This document shows positions 25,262 to 33,185 of a DNA stretch of 64,000 nt, piece by piece. The notes beneath the pieces were generated by a model. The model ran no database searches. It saw nothing but the letters and a program-made list of their open reading frames with translations, and had not been told where the DNA came from. The translations under genes were made by a program, and so were the position numbers. Position 1 is the stretch's first letter; each line of letters starts with the position of its first letter. Origin of the DNA: Acidobacteriota bacterium (GTDB taxonomy: Bacteria > Acidobacteriota > Blastocatellia > Pyrinomonadales > Pyrinomonadaceae); contig JAFDVK010000012.1 of NCBI GenBank assembly GCA_018269005.1, positions 496,001 through 560,000 on the forward strand, read 5' to 3'.

Positions 25262-26287
25262 ATGCATAGACCTGCATTTCGAGCGATATTATCGACGATC
25301 ATTCTAGTTATTCTTGCCGGGGCGGCCGCAAGCGCCTACGCAAGTACGATTTCCGGCACCATCTATGATTCAAAAAAGAACGGTCTGCCGTACGTTGAGA
25401 TCGAGTTGCAGAATGACAGGTATGTAATGATTCAGCATGCCACAACGGACGGTATCGGCCGCTATACATTCGATGGCCTTGCCGATGGCACGTACTATGT
25501 CAAGGTCTTGCCGTTTCGGTACGATATGGACGAGCAGACCCAGGAGGTCATTATCTCGACCGTTTCAGCCGTTGCCGGTTCGGGTGGAAATGCGTACATG
25601 ATCCAGGACTTCTACCTGACCCCGCGAAAAGGTACGCTTGCTGCCGCCCAGGCAGAGGTGGTTGTCGCGCAAGAGATCCCAAAGGCCGCCAAAGAACAAT
25701 ATGATGCGGCCGCAAAGCTTCTAAAGAAGGGCAAGACAGATGAGGCGATCCCTTTGCTCGAAGGCTCATTAAAGGACTTTCCCACGTATTTTCTCGCGAA
25801 CGATGCTCTTGGCCAGATATACTTCCATAAGAATGATTTCGAACATGCCGCCGCACGGTTGCTGACGGCCTCTCAAGTCTATGACAAGAGTCCGATGACA
25901 CTGTATATGCTTGGGGTTTCGCTCGGCCACCTAAACTATCTTCCTGCGTCGATCATTGCCTTGAATAGTGCGGCAACACTCGCACCTGAGTCGTCGATGG
26001 TGCATTTGGCCCTCGGCAAGACATTCTTGAGCACCAAAGATTACAAGGCGGCCGAAACGAGCCTGCTCAATGCGAAAAAGTATTCAAAGACGCCAAGCGG
26101 AGAACTCTATCAGATGCTTGCACGTGTCTATAAAGCCACCAAGCAGTACTCAAAGGCAGCGGCAAGTCTTGAATCAATGCTGAAGAATGGCAATTACTCC
26201 GATGACGCGAAAGCTGCGCTTAAGAAGGAGATACAGGAATACAAAGCAAAAGCTGCGGCGAATAACGAGAAACCGAACGACGACTAA
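25262..26287 (+). CDS. Secreted TPR protein with carboxypeptidase-regulatory domain
   Basis: A 341-residue exported protein. ATG 25262 with GGAGG 8 bp upstream gives a signal peptide (ILSTIILVILAGAAASAYAS). Residues 25-115 form a CarboxypepD_reg beta-sandwich (ISGTIYDSKKNGLPYVEIEL, TDGIGRYTFDGLADGTYYVK), and 140-325 hold about five tetratricopeptide repeats (AAKLLKKGKTDEAIPLLEGS, ALGQIYFHKNDFEHAAARLL, LALGKTFLSTKDYKAAETSL). This is a common acidobacterial architecture likely acting as a periplasmic or outer-membrane scaffold. A strong terminator follows. Confidence 0.88.
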   Translation: MHRPAFRAILSTIILVILAGAAASAYASTISGTIYDSKKNGLPYVEIELQNDRYVMIQHATTDGIGRYTFDGLADGTYYVKVLPFRYDMDEQTQEVIISTVSAVAGSGGNAYMIQDFYLTPRKGTLAAAQAEVVVAQEIPKAAKEQYDAAAKLLKKGKTDEAIPLLEGSLKDFPTYFLANDALGQIYFHKNDFEHAAARLLTASQVYDKSPMTLYMLGVSLGHLNYLPASIIALNSAATLAPESSMVHLALGKTFLSTKDYKAAETSLLNAKKYSKTPSGELYQMLARVYKATKQYSKAAASLESMLKNGNYSDDAKAALKKEIQEYKAKAAANNEKPNDD

Positions 26288-26311
26288 TTTCTTTTGATCA
26301 CCCCAAAGAAC

Positions 26312-26352
26312 AGGCGAGTTTCCAAGGAAAGGGAACTCGCCTATTTTCTTTC
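26312..26352 (+). terminator. Intrinsic terminator of the TPR gene
   Basis: AGGCGAGTT (26312-26320) pairs with AACTCGCCT (26334-26342), extended inward by three pairs including one G-U, followed by ATTTTCTTTC. Confidence 0.88.
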
Positions 26353-26433
26353 GAAAACGGAGAATCTGCGGCAGACCCTTCTGGATGGAATTGCAAATCG
26401 GCTTTCGGCTTGTTTACACTTCCACACAGTGCA

Positions 26434-27408
26434 ATGAGAAAGATTTTTGACGGCAATGGTGAGCGTAATGAGTGGCAGCGGCTCGAAGATCTTCTTGAAA
26501 TGATGAAGATCTCTGGTCTCCGCGGACTCTCAAGGATCGAAGTGCGCGAATTCGGCGAGCTTTACAGGCGAGCCGCAGCAAACCTTGCGATCGCACGTGC
26601 TGAAACACGTGATCCGTCACTTATCGGTTATCTGAATGGACTCGTGATTCGCGCGCACGGTCATATCTACAGGGCAGAGAGCCAAGGCGTCGGGCTTATT
26701 CGCGGTTTTTTTGGTCGCGAGCTGCCCGCAACTTTTCGCCGGAATTGGAAGTTCCTCGCGTTCGCATTTGCGATCTTCGCGGGCTCTGCCGTTTTTGGTT
26801 TCATAACGACCTGGGTCGATATGGATTTTACGCACTTTGTCGGGCTTTCCGGCATACCCGATCAGATCCGCAGCGGTAATCGCTGGTGGCTCAGCCTTAA
26901 CGAGGCGAACCAGATCGGCGCGACGCAGATCATGGCGAACAACATTCTCGTGATGGTACGAGCGTTCGCCTTGGGAGCGTTCTTCGCGGTCGGTGCGGTC
27001 TATGTTCTCGCGTTTGAAGGCGCTAGGCTCGGCAGCGTCTTCGGAGCCGGTTATCAGATCGATCCTGTTTTTGCGAATGATCTTGCCTCGTTCGTCGTCG
27101 GGCACGGTGTGATCGAACTGTCCTGCATCTTCTTTTGCGCGGGTGCCGGAATGATGATCGGCTACTCGCTGATCGCTCCCGGCGACCTTACGCGTGCACA
27201 GGCCGCAAAAAAGAGCGGCATGGACGCCGCTCGTATCGTCATAGGTTGTGCCTGTTTTCTGGTTGTTGCCGGTACGATCGAAGGTTTTCTTTCACCATCG
27301 GCCCTGCCGGCTCCAATTAAGGTCGCGACCGGAGTCTTGACCGGTATCGCCCTCTATTCTTACCTTTTCTTCGTCGGGCGGACACCCGAAACTGTCGGTT
27401 CGGACTAA
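26434..27408 (+). CDS. Stage II sporulation protein M-like (DUF95) membrane protein
   Basis: A 324-residue integral membrane protein of the SpoIIM/DUF95 family, which in non-sporulators has an unknown role. Typical features are the N-terminal helical stretch with EVREFGELYRRAAANLAIAR, a first membrane helix (WKFLAFAFAIFAGSAVFGF), NNILVMVRAFALGAFFAVGA and FVVGHGVIELSCIFFCAGAG. ATG 26434 gives the usual N-terminus; the TTG at 26410 has no better support. SpoIIM-like genes often sit with RDD, MoxR and DUF58 genes; here the DUF58 gene is 2.6 kb away on the other strand and the others are absent. Confidence 0.9.
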   Translation: MRKIFDGNGERNEWQRLEDLLEMMKISGLRGLSRIEVREFGELYRRAAANLAIARAETRDPSLIGYLNGLVIRAHGHIYRAESQGVGLIRGFFGRELPATFRRNWKFLAFAFAIFAGSAVFGFITTWVDMDFTHFVGLSGIPDQIRSGNRWWLSLNEANQIGATQIMANNILVMVRAFALGAFFAVGAVYVLAFEGARLGSVFGAGYQIDPVFANDLASFVVGHGVIELSCIFFCAGAGMMIGYSLIAPGDLTRAQAAKKSGMDAARIVIGCACFLVVAGTIEGFLSPSALPAPIKVATGVLTGIALYSYLFFVGRTPETVGSD

Positions 27409-27851
27409 TGAGCGTGCTCCTTCTTCGCTTCCTCAACGACCGGTTCGAACACAAGGTAAGTATGCCGCTTCGTGCTTGTGATCGTGAGCTTCTTATCCTT
27501 TAGCGAAAACGTGTCTGCGTTTTGAATAACATCGAGAAACTTTCGCTCAAATCCATTCGTTAATTCGTCGCAGAACATCATCGTTGAGATCGGCGCAGAG
27601 ACCTTCAGCTTGCCGTCAACGATCGAAAAATCCGCCCCATAAACGTTGCAGCCGCCCTTGCCGCCGATACGCCCATCTGCCGAGACATTCAGCGTAACTT
27701 CCATCTTGTCAATGGGATACGCCATCTTATCGCGGAACATATACTGCGTGAGTTTGAATTTGGCAACAGGCATTTGCTGCGCATATCCGGCAGCGGCGCC
27801 GGCGGTCAAAAATAGTCCAAGTATCGTCAATATCAAAAGATGCTTTTTCAT
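27405..27851 (-). CDS. META (HslJ-like) domain lipoprotein-like protein
   Basis: A 148-residue exported protein: signal peptide (LLILTILGLFLTAGAAAGYA), then a single META domain, RIGGKGGCNVYGADFSIVDG and ISTMMFCDELTNGFERKFLD, with the conserved GCN and M(A/F)CDE-type motifs. META/HslJ proteins are small beta-rich periplasmic or outer-membrane proteins linked to heat or antibiotic response in E. coli. No lipobox Cys is seen at the cleavage site. The 3' end shares 4 bp with the convergent SpoIIM-like gene. Confidence 0.88.
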   Translation of the reverse strand: MKKHLLILTILGLFLTAGAAAGYAQQMPVAKFKLTQYMFRDKMAYPIDKMEVTLNVSADGRIGGKGGCNVYGADFSIVDGKLKVSAPISTMMFCDELTNGFERKFLDVIQNADTFSLKDKKLTITSTKRHTYLVFEPVVEEAKKEHAH

Positions 27852-27933
27852 AATAAACCCTCATTCATGGCGGCCATGATCGTTCGCCCGCCAAGTTATA
27901 GAACGAGTATTACCACAAAAGCTTGCAGCTCGG

Positions 27934-28683
27934 CTAAAGGCCACGCGCTTGCTTGGGCTCTTGCAGGTCAATGGCCCACGCCGCTTTCGCAGCCCGGCGC
28001 ATCACCTTGACACTGCCGGTCGTTAGAAAAATGTCCCGCTGATGGGTCATAATTCGCGAAAGATCAAGCCGGCTGACGACCGCATCCGCCGGATCGATAA
28101 ACTGAGTTTTCGGGGAAACATATCGGGAAAGAAGGTCGGCGATCGCGGGATAGTGAGTACATGCGAGCAGAATGTGTGAGCAGTGGGCGAGAGGTTTGAG
28201 GATGCGCTCTGATTCGAAGTGAAGAACGGGCGAATCGATCTCACCCTTTTCGATCAGGCCCGAGAGCGGCTGCGCGATCCTTTGCTTCAATGCTATTCCC
28301 TCAGCGGCAAGCCCACGCCGATACACACCTGAGACAACAGTGCGTCGCCCGCCGATCAAACCAAGATCCTGCGGCTTTAGATTTGCAGCCAGATCGATCG
28401 CAGGCTTGATCACACCGGAAACTTCAATGCCTCCGCAACGAAGTTCATCGACCACAGTGCTCGCAGCGTTACAGGCGATGACGACCTGCGTTACATAATG
28501 TTCTCGAAGAAAGCGAACAACGCGTTCGAGACGCTCAATGAGCTCTTGACGCGTCGTTTTGCCGTAAGGCGTGAATCCGGTATCGGAGAAGTATGTGACA
28601 GAGGCGCGCGGAAATCTCTCCTTTAGTCGGCGATAGATGCCAATCCCGCCGATTCCCCAATCGATCATTCCGATGCGGCCCAT
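27934..28683 (-). CDS. Glutamate racemase-like protein with altered Ser position
   Basis: A 249-residue Asp/Glu racemase-family protein. It has both catalytic cysteines in the usual contexts, VVIACNAAS (Cys71) and LLACTHYP (Cys175), and the YFSDTGFTPYG strand. In the N-terminal D-S-G-x-G-G motif of MurI the second residue is Trp here (IDWGIGGIG, Asp8-Trp9), which is unusual because Ser contacts substrate. It may be a divergent MurI making D-Glu for peptidoglycan, or a racemase for another amino acid. ATG 28683 lies 5 bp after the stop of the upstream fusion gene, so the two are cotranscribed. Confidence 0.78.
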   Translation of the reverse strand: MGRIGMIDWGIGGIGIYRRLKERFPRASVTYFSDTGFTPYGKTTRQELIERLERVVRFLREHYVTQVVIACNAASTVVDELRCGGIEVSGVIKPAIDLAANLKPQDLGLIGGRRTVVSGVYRRGLAAEGIALKQRIAQPLSGLIEKGEIDSPVLHFESERILKPLAHCSHILLACTHYPAIADLLSRYVSPKTQFIDPADAVVSRLDLSRIMTHQRDIFLTTGSVKVMRRAAKAAWAIDLQEPKQARGL

Positions 28684-28687
28684 AAGG

Positions 28688-29998
28688 TTAAGGATATGTG
28701 AGCTTTGCCTCGACACCGAGTTCGACCGGTCCGCTGTCAAAAGCAAGTATTCGTGAGTTCCAACCGATATTTAGGATCTCTGCCTTCTGGCCGGGAAAAC
28801 GGCTTTCAAGATACCATTTCATCTCATGTTCAGAACGTATCGGGTTGTATTCGACCATCTTCTGCCACGCAGGGTTGGCGATGAGCCGCTTCAACGCCGC
28901 CTCGAATTTTGCGTTCGATCGCCGGCCGGCAAACTCCTTTGCCTTGTCGAGAAAAAGTTTCGGATACTCTTTGAAACCGACCGGAACCGTGACCATATCG
29001 ACGATCAGGAACTTGCCGCCCGGCCTCGTGACACGCTTGATCTCGGCAAGCAGCGGGTCCCAATCGAGATAACGGAACGACATCATCGAGATGACGATGT
29101 CGAATTCGGCATCCGCAAATGGAAGCACCGGGCCGTCGATCTTTTGAAACTCAAGGTGCGCGTGCGCTGCGTTTCGCTTCTTTGCCTGTTCGATCATCGG
29201 CCCTGATTCGTCAACGCCGACGCCCGACGCGATCCGCGATGAAAGGGCGTTCAGCAACGCACCATTCCCGCAGCCGATATCGAGCACGCGTAGGTCGGAA
29301 CCCGAAATATGCTCGTTCAGCCACGCCCATTCGTCGCGCCGGACCCGAATATCTTCGAAGACCGCATCATAAAGCTCTGCGACATGGTCGTAACTTGGAT
29401 CGCCGTCAGGCGGCCGCGGTTCAAATCGCTTTATTTTCTCCGATGGCATCATCCCGAGCCGCTTCTTTAGCGCGGCGGCATAACCGTGTGATTTTCTACC
29501 TTTGCAGCCGATCGTATAGATCGGAGCATCGGTCCGCGTGCCGGCAGATATGAACTTCTCCTTGTCTTTCGAGAAGGTCGTGTACCAAAAGAAACCGTGG
29601 GCCGGTACGTTCTGCGTTCTTGCAAAGAATGGGGCGAACCATCTTGCCGAACGACAGCAATAGAACGACGCGCTTCCGTTCTCGGCGAATGGAATCTCCA
29701 TCTGCTCCCATTCATATGGCGAGAACTGTTCCGGAAACTCTACGGTTCCGAACATCGGGCCATACATTCCCGAATGTCCGACGAAAATGAACTCCTTCAG
29801 CCTGCCGCCTTTCGTCGTGATATCGGCGATAGCGCCAAGAACATCGTGCTTTGATTCGACGGCACGCGTGATCACTTCGCAGGCAGGGTCTTCGCGTCGT
29901 TTTTCATCCGCAAGAGTTTCCGCCACTACAGGAAACTGCGAGCCGCCAAGTCGGTACTTTGTTGTGTAAATGATGAGAGTAAAGAGGTTATCTGCCAT
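28688..29998 (-). CDS. Caspase-like domain fused to SAM-dependent methyltransferase
   Basis: A 436-residue two-part protein. Residues 1-200 are not a standard methyltransferase extension: they hold an IFVGHSGMYGP strand (His75) and about 38 residues later ASFYCCRSARWFAPF (Cys114/Cys115), the spacing and flanking strands of a caspase/CHAT-like His-Cys pair. Residues 215-400 are a class I methyltransferase with motif I VLDIGCGNG (238-246), GVDESGPMIEQAKKR, and a post-motif strand FDIVISMMSFRYLDW. No known family joins the two as far as I can judge. The N-terminal assignment is my inference; a catalytically inert binding domain is the main alternative. It is followed by the racemase-like gene. 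Confidence 0.65.
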   Translation of the reverse strand: MADNLFTLIIYTTKYRLGGSQFPVVAETLADEKRREDPACEVITRAVESKHDVLGAIADITTKGGRLKEFIFVGHSGMYGPMFGTVEFPEQFSPYEWEQMEIPFAENGSASFYCCRSARWFAPFFARTQNVPAHGFFWYTTFSKDKEKFISAGTRTDAPIYTIGCKGRKSHGYAAALKKRLGMMPSEKIKRFEPRPPDGDPSYDHVAELYDAVFEDIRVRRDEWAWLNEHISGSDLRVLDIGCGNGALLNALSSRIASGVGVDESGPMIEQAKKRNAAHAHLEFQKIDGPVLPFADAEFDIVISMMSFRYLDWDPLLAEIKRVTRPGGKFLIVDMVTVPVGFKEYPKLFLDKAKEFAGRRSNAKFEAALKRLIANPAWQKMVEYNPIRSEHEMKWYLESRFPGQKAEILNIGWNSRILAFDSGPVELGVEAKLTYP

Positions 29999-30014
29999 TT
30001 ATGCTGCGGCCCGG

Positions 30015-31340
30015 CTAAAGAAGGCCGCGTACCTTTACGCGAATATAAGATTCAAGAAGCTCTGTTGCAAGTGTCTGGGTCGTTACATCGAGAGCGAGGC
30101 CGCCGAGAGCTTCGACCTGAAGGAGGGCCGCGCCGCGTTGGACAAGCAGTTCTTCGGCGGCAGACTGCAGGAACATGTCCTTCTCATTCTTCGGCGGCGA
30201 AGAGACAGAAGCGTTCAGATCGCGGTCGCCTATCGTTGCGACGAGCGGCAGATGTCTTGGGCGCAGAAGCGGTAAGGCTTCGAGCAGCCTGCTTGAACTG
30301 TCCTTGTCGATCACATCGGTCAGGATCACGACAAATGCGCGTTTCTTTGTGTTCGATGCAATGAACTGAAAGCCGCGTGAATAAGACGATTCGATGAGCT
30401 GCGGTTCGATATCGACAAGCGTTTCAAGGGCTGCGTCCATCTGGCCGACACCGCGTTTCGGCGGAAGATATCGAACCACCCGGCGGCCGAACACAACGAT
30501 GCCGCAGTTATCGCCCGCACGCGAACTGGCCGAAACGAGTGCAAGGCTCGCGTGCAGGGCGGTCTCGAACTTTGTTTCGTTATCGATGCGTCCTGTCATC
30601 AACCGGCCCGCGTCAAGAGCGATGATGATCGTCTGGTCGCGTTCGATCTGATGCTGAATGGATGTCAGCTTCGACCGGCGAGCGGTCGCCGTCCACGAGA
30701 TATTACGCATCTCGTCGCCCGCAACATAGTCCCGCAAAGACTCGAATTCACGCCCTTCTCCACGCCGCACGGCCTTTCGCTGAACAGCAAGAAACGAACG
30801 AGCCCCAAGCGCGCGAAGTTCGATCTCGCGAACACGACGCACATTCGGATAGACCTTGACGCTTTGAGCGGCCCCGAGCGATGCCTGACACCAAACGAGA
30901 CCAAGCCGCGAGAGAACCCGGACAGCCGTTTCGCCGAAATCATAAAGCCCGCGTCGCGGCGGCGTGACCATGTAGGAAAATGTGCCGACACTGTTCGGTT
31001 CGAGCTGAATTGCTGCTTCTCGCTTTTGATCGCCAAGCTCCATCTCAGGCGGATATTCATCCTTGATCCTGAGGAAGAGAGTACGGCTGCCTGAGTTTGT
31101 GACGCTCAGCGTGATCTCAGTTGGGTCGCCGATCGCAGGACGCCGCTCGAAACGGCATGCTATCTCAATATCGTTCACCGCACTGCGGCTCATGAAATAG
31201 TCGGCCAGTGCTGTCACGATGAGCACGAGATCGAATACAAGCACAAACCATCCGATATTTGTAAAAGCGAACGTCGCTAGCAGCAGGATCACTGCTGCTA
31301 TCAGCAGGGCATAGAATCTGTTGGTAAAAACGAATTTCAC
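30015..31340 (-). CDS. DUF58 domain-containing membrane protein
   Basis: A 441-residue protein with two N-terminal membrane helices (about 10-50), a beta-rich region (60-170) and a DUF58 domain (about 190-300, AVRRGEGREFESLRDYVAGD, DEMRNISWTATARRSKLTSI) followed by a von Willebrand A-like fold (IIIALDAGRLMTG with a DxG instead of DxSxS MIDAS). DUF58 proteins are often cotranscribed with MoxR ATPases and SpoIIM-like proteins; here only the SpoIIM-like gene is near, and not in the same operon. The function of DUF58 is unknown. The next gene on the strand starts 16 bp downstream. Confidence 0.92.
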   Translation of the reverse strand: MKFVFTNRFYALLIAAVILLLATFAFTNIGWFVLVFDLVLIVTALADYFMSRSAVNDIEIACRFERRPAIGDPTEITLSVTNSGSRTLFLRIKDEYPPEMELGDQKREAAIQLEPNSVGTFSYMVTPPRRGLYDFGETAVRVLSRLGLVWCQASLGAAQSVKVYPNVRRVREIELRALGARSFLAVQRKAVRRGEGREFESLRDYVAGDEMRNISWTATARRSKLTSIQHQIERDQTIIIALDAGRLMTGRIDNETKFETALHASLALVSASSRAGDNCGIVVFGRRVVRYLPPKRGVGQMDAALETLVDIEPQLIESSYSRGFQFIASNTKKRAFVVILTDVIDKDSSSRLLEALPLLRPRHLPLVATIGDRDLNASVSSPPKNEKDMFLQSAAEELLVQRGAALLQVEALGGLALDVTTQTLATELLESYIRVKVRGLL

Positions 31341-31426
31341 TTAGTCGGCCAGCGTGATCTCCCAATGAGGTTCGAAACGCTAGATTATAACATCATCCAC
31401 CAGGCAAGAATGCAGACGCGGCCGAC

Positions 31427-31455
31427 TTGACAAAATTTAGAATTGGAATTATTCT
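31427..31455 (+). promoter_or_regulatory. perR promoter
   Basis: TTGACA (31427-31432), a 17-bp spacer and TATTCT (31450-31455) form a near-consensus promoter. Transcription should begin around 31462, leaving a leader of only four or so bases before ATG 31466. The operator described separately overlaps the -10 and the spacer. Confidence 0.8.
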
Positions 31456-31460
31456 AATTC
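31440..31460. promoter_or_regulatory. Fur/PerR-type operator (21-bp inverted repeat)
   Basis: Outer arms GAATT and AATTC and inner arms GAAT and ATTC are arranged symmetrically around a central base, with one mismatch pair. This is the AT-rich inverted repeat bound by PerR/Fur regulators. It covers the -10 element of the perR promoter, so the protein probably represses its own gene. Confidence 0.78.
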
Positions 31461-31465
31461 AAGTT

Positions 31466-31870
31466 ATGAAGTTCTCGGCGGTCAATGAACTGGGTTTAAC
31501 ACGGCAGCGTGAAGTTGTGCTTGAGGTCGTGCGTGAGGCGCACGGACACTTGACCGCGAACGATGTCTTTGTCGCAGCCAAGGCGAAATTAGCGACCATC
31601 AGCTTTGCGACCGTGTACAACTCACTTCGATTTCTGAAGGAAGCCGGCCATATTGCCGAGATTCCCTTTGGAAACGGCGCAAGCCGGTTCGATAAATTCA
31701 CGCATCGCCACGATCACGCGATCTGTACGTCCTGCGGAAAGCTTGTCGATATCGAGATGGAGCTTCCTCCGGATCTCGTCAAGCGGGCCGCAAGATCGTC
31801 AAAATTCAAGCCCGAGACACTCGAATTCACACTTCGTGGATTGTGTCCGGATTGTGCAAGAAAACCTTAA
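31466..31870 (+). CDS. perR: PerR-like Fur-family transcriptional repressor
   Basis: A 134-residue Fur-family protein: winged-helix domain with GLTRQREVVLEVVREAHGHL and SFATVYNSLRFLKEAG, then a metal domain with FTHRHDHAICTSCGKLVDIE and RGLCPDCARKP, i.e. His ligands and two CxxC pairs for structural zinc. The combination with an adjacent peroxiredoxin gene and a self-operator points to the PerR (peroxide sensor) branch rather than Fur, but the PerR-type assignment is by context. ATG 31466 gives the family start (MKFSAVNELG). Prx and a TlpA-like gene follow on the same strand. Confidence 0.85.
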   Translation: MKFSAVNELGLTRQREVVLEVVREAHGHLTANDVFVAAKAKLATISFATVYNSLRFLKEAGHIAEIPFGNGASRFDKFTHRHDHAICTSCGKLVDIEMELPPDLVKRAARSSKFKPETLEFTLRGLCPDCARKP

Positions 31871-31959
31871 GAATAGGATTTTCGCATTCCCATAATGGAG
31901 CAAAAACAATGCCGTTAATATTAGACGGCGAAGATTAGAAAAAGGAGAGAATTAAAACA

Positions 31960-32547
31960 ATGTCAACTGCAACAGGAACCGCAACTGAGAATATCGCCAC
32001 GGCACCGATCGCGAAGGTCGGCAAGCCTGCACCTGACTTCAATATGCCCTCGACAAAGAACATCGACACCTTGGCGGAGAACGTCAAGCTCGCCGATTAC
32101 AAGGGCAAATGGCTCATTCTGCTTTTTTACCCGCTCGATTTTACGTTCGTATGCCCGACCGAGCTGATCCACTTCTCGGACCGCTTGGAAGAATTCCAGG
32201 GCATTGGCGCCGAGGTCGTCGGTGTTTCGACCGATTCGGTCCACTCGCACCGCGCATGGCTCAAGACGCCGCTTGATAAGAACGGCATCGAGGGTGTGAA
32301 GTATCCGATCGCTTCGGACACGGCAGGCAAGCTCGCACGCCAGTACAACATTCTCGTCGAGGAGGCGAACATCGCTCTTCGCGGCCTTTTCATCATCGAT
32401 CCGGAAGGCACGCTGCAGTATTCGGTCGTCCAGAGCCTGAATATCGGCCGTTCGGTCGATGAAACGCTTCGTGTGCTTCAGGGATTGCAGACCGGCGGAC
32501 TCTGTTCGGCAGACTGGAAGCCCGGCCAGGCGAACTTGAAGGCCTAA
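31960..32547 (+). CDS. 2-Cys peroxiredoxin (AhpC/TSA)
   Basis: A 195-residue typical 2-Cys peroxiredoxin that reduces hydrogen and organic peroxides in the cytosol. The peroxidatic Cys65 is in DFTFVCPTELIHFSDR, the resolving Cys182 in GLCSADWKPG near the C-terminus. The N-terminal 20 residues are a Thr/Ala-rich extension. A strong Shine-Dalgarno (AAAGGAGAG) precedes ATG 31960. It lies 89 bp after perR; GAATAGGAT and CGCATTC at 31871-31889 form a weak second operator-like repeat. The TlpA-like thioredoxin gene 114 bp downstream could supply reductant. Confidence 0.95.
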   Translation: MSTATGTATENIATAPIAKVGKPAPDFNMPSTKNIDTLAENVKLADYKGKWLILLFYPLDFTFVCPTELIHFSDRLEEFQGIGAEVVGVSTDSVHSHRAWLKTPLDKNGIEGVKYPIASDTAGKLARQYNILVEEANIALRGLFIIDPEGTLQYSVVQSLNIGRSVDETLRVLQGLQTGGLCSADWKPGQANLKA

Positions 32548-32661
32548 GAGTTAAACAAGATCAGCCGCAGGTGAGCCAATACCTCTGCAGGGGATGATAC
32601 AAGGAGTATCTGCAATGGAAGATGGTTCATCTGCGGCTGTGAATTTCGAGGTGATCTTAAA

Positions 32662-33138
32662 ATGCCAATGAGAATTGGAGACCAGCGTCCCGCCTTTGAC
32701 GGCGCGACCGACTGGCTGAACGAATTAGAGCAGACAGCTGATGAATATGTGAATGGCCAGCCTACGCTCGTCTATTTTTGGGCGACGAGTTGCGGTATCT
32801 GCAAGGATAATATGCCGAAACTGCAGGCTCTTAAAGCTAAGTATAAGGACGCGGGGCTTCGATCGGTCGCGATTCATATGCCGCGGTACGAAGCGGACAC
32901 GAACATTGAAACCGTGAAGGAAACCATCGCGGCGCATTGCATCGATGACGTCTGCGCGGTGGACAACGAACATAAGCTCAAGGATGCTTTCCTCAACGAG
33001 CAGGGCTGGGTTCCGGTATATTACCTTTTCGATGCGGAAGGTAAGCTCAAGAGCCGTGCGGCCGGCGAATTCGGTATCGGTGTGCTGACCGGCGCTCTCG
33101 AGAAGATGTTCCCCGAGACGCAAGCCGCAGGAAATTAG
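32662..33138 (+). CDS. Thioredoxin-like (TlpA/redoxin) protein
   Basis: A 158-residue cytosolic redoxin. LVYFWATSCGICKDNMPKLQ shows the active-site Cys44-x-x-Cys47 (CGIC) with the preceding Trp, and VPVYYLFDAEGKLKSRAAGE is the cis-Pro strand (VPV) and the following turn of a TlpA-like fold. No signal peptide, which is unusual for TlpA but fits a cytosolic thiol reductase. It follows the peroxiredoxin gene on the same strand, so it may reduce that enzyme or transmit the redox signal. GAGGTGAT precedes ATG 32662. Confidence 0.88.
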   Translation: MPMRIGDQRPAFDGATDWLNELEQTADEYVNGQPTLVYFWATSCGICKDNMPKLQALKAKYKDAGLRSVAIHMPRYEADTNIETVKETIAAHCIDDVCAVDNEHKLKDAFLNEQGWVPVYYLFDAEGKLKSRAAGEFGIGVLTGALEKMFPETQAAGN

Positions 33139-33149
33139 CCTAAGGTCTC

Positions 33150-33183
33150 CGAAGCCCAAGATCTATAAAGACCTTGGGCTTCG
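33150..33183. terminator. Bidirectional hairpin between convergent genes
   Basis: CGAAGCCCAAG (33150-33160) and CTTGGGCTTCG (33173-33183) form an 11-bp stem between the TlpA-like stop (33138) and the convergent DUF4112 stop (33186). There is no clear U-run. An alternative 7-bp stem, AAGGTCT (33142-33148) with AGACCTT (33169-33175), would compete. Confidence 0.55.
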
Positions 33184-33185
33184 CG

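Noticed and set aside
31871..31889. Possible second PerR-type repeat before the peroxiredoxin gene
   Set aside because: Only 12 of 19 positions are symmetric; kept as a remark, not as a feature.
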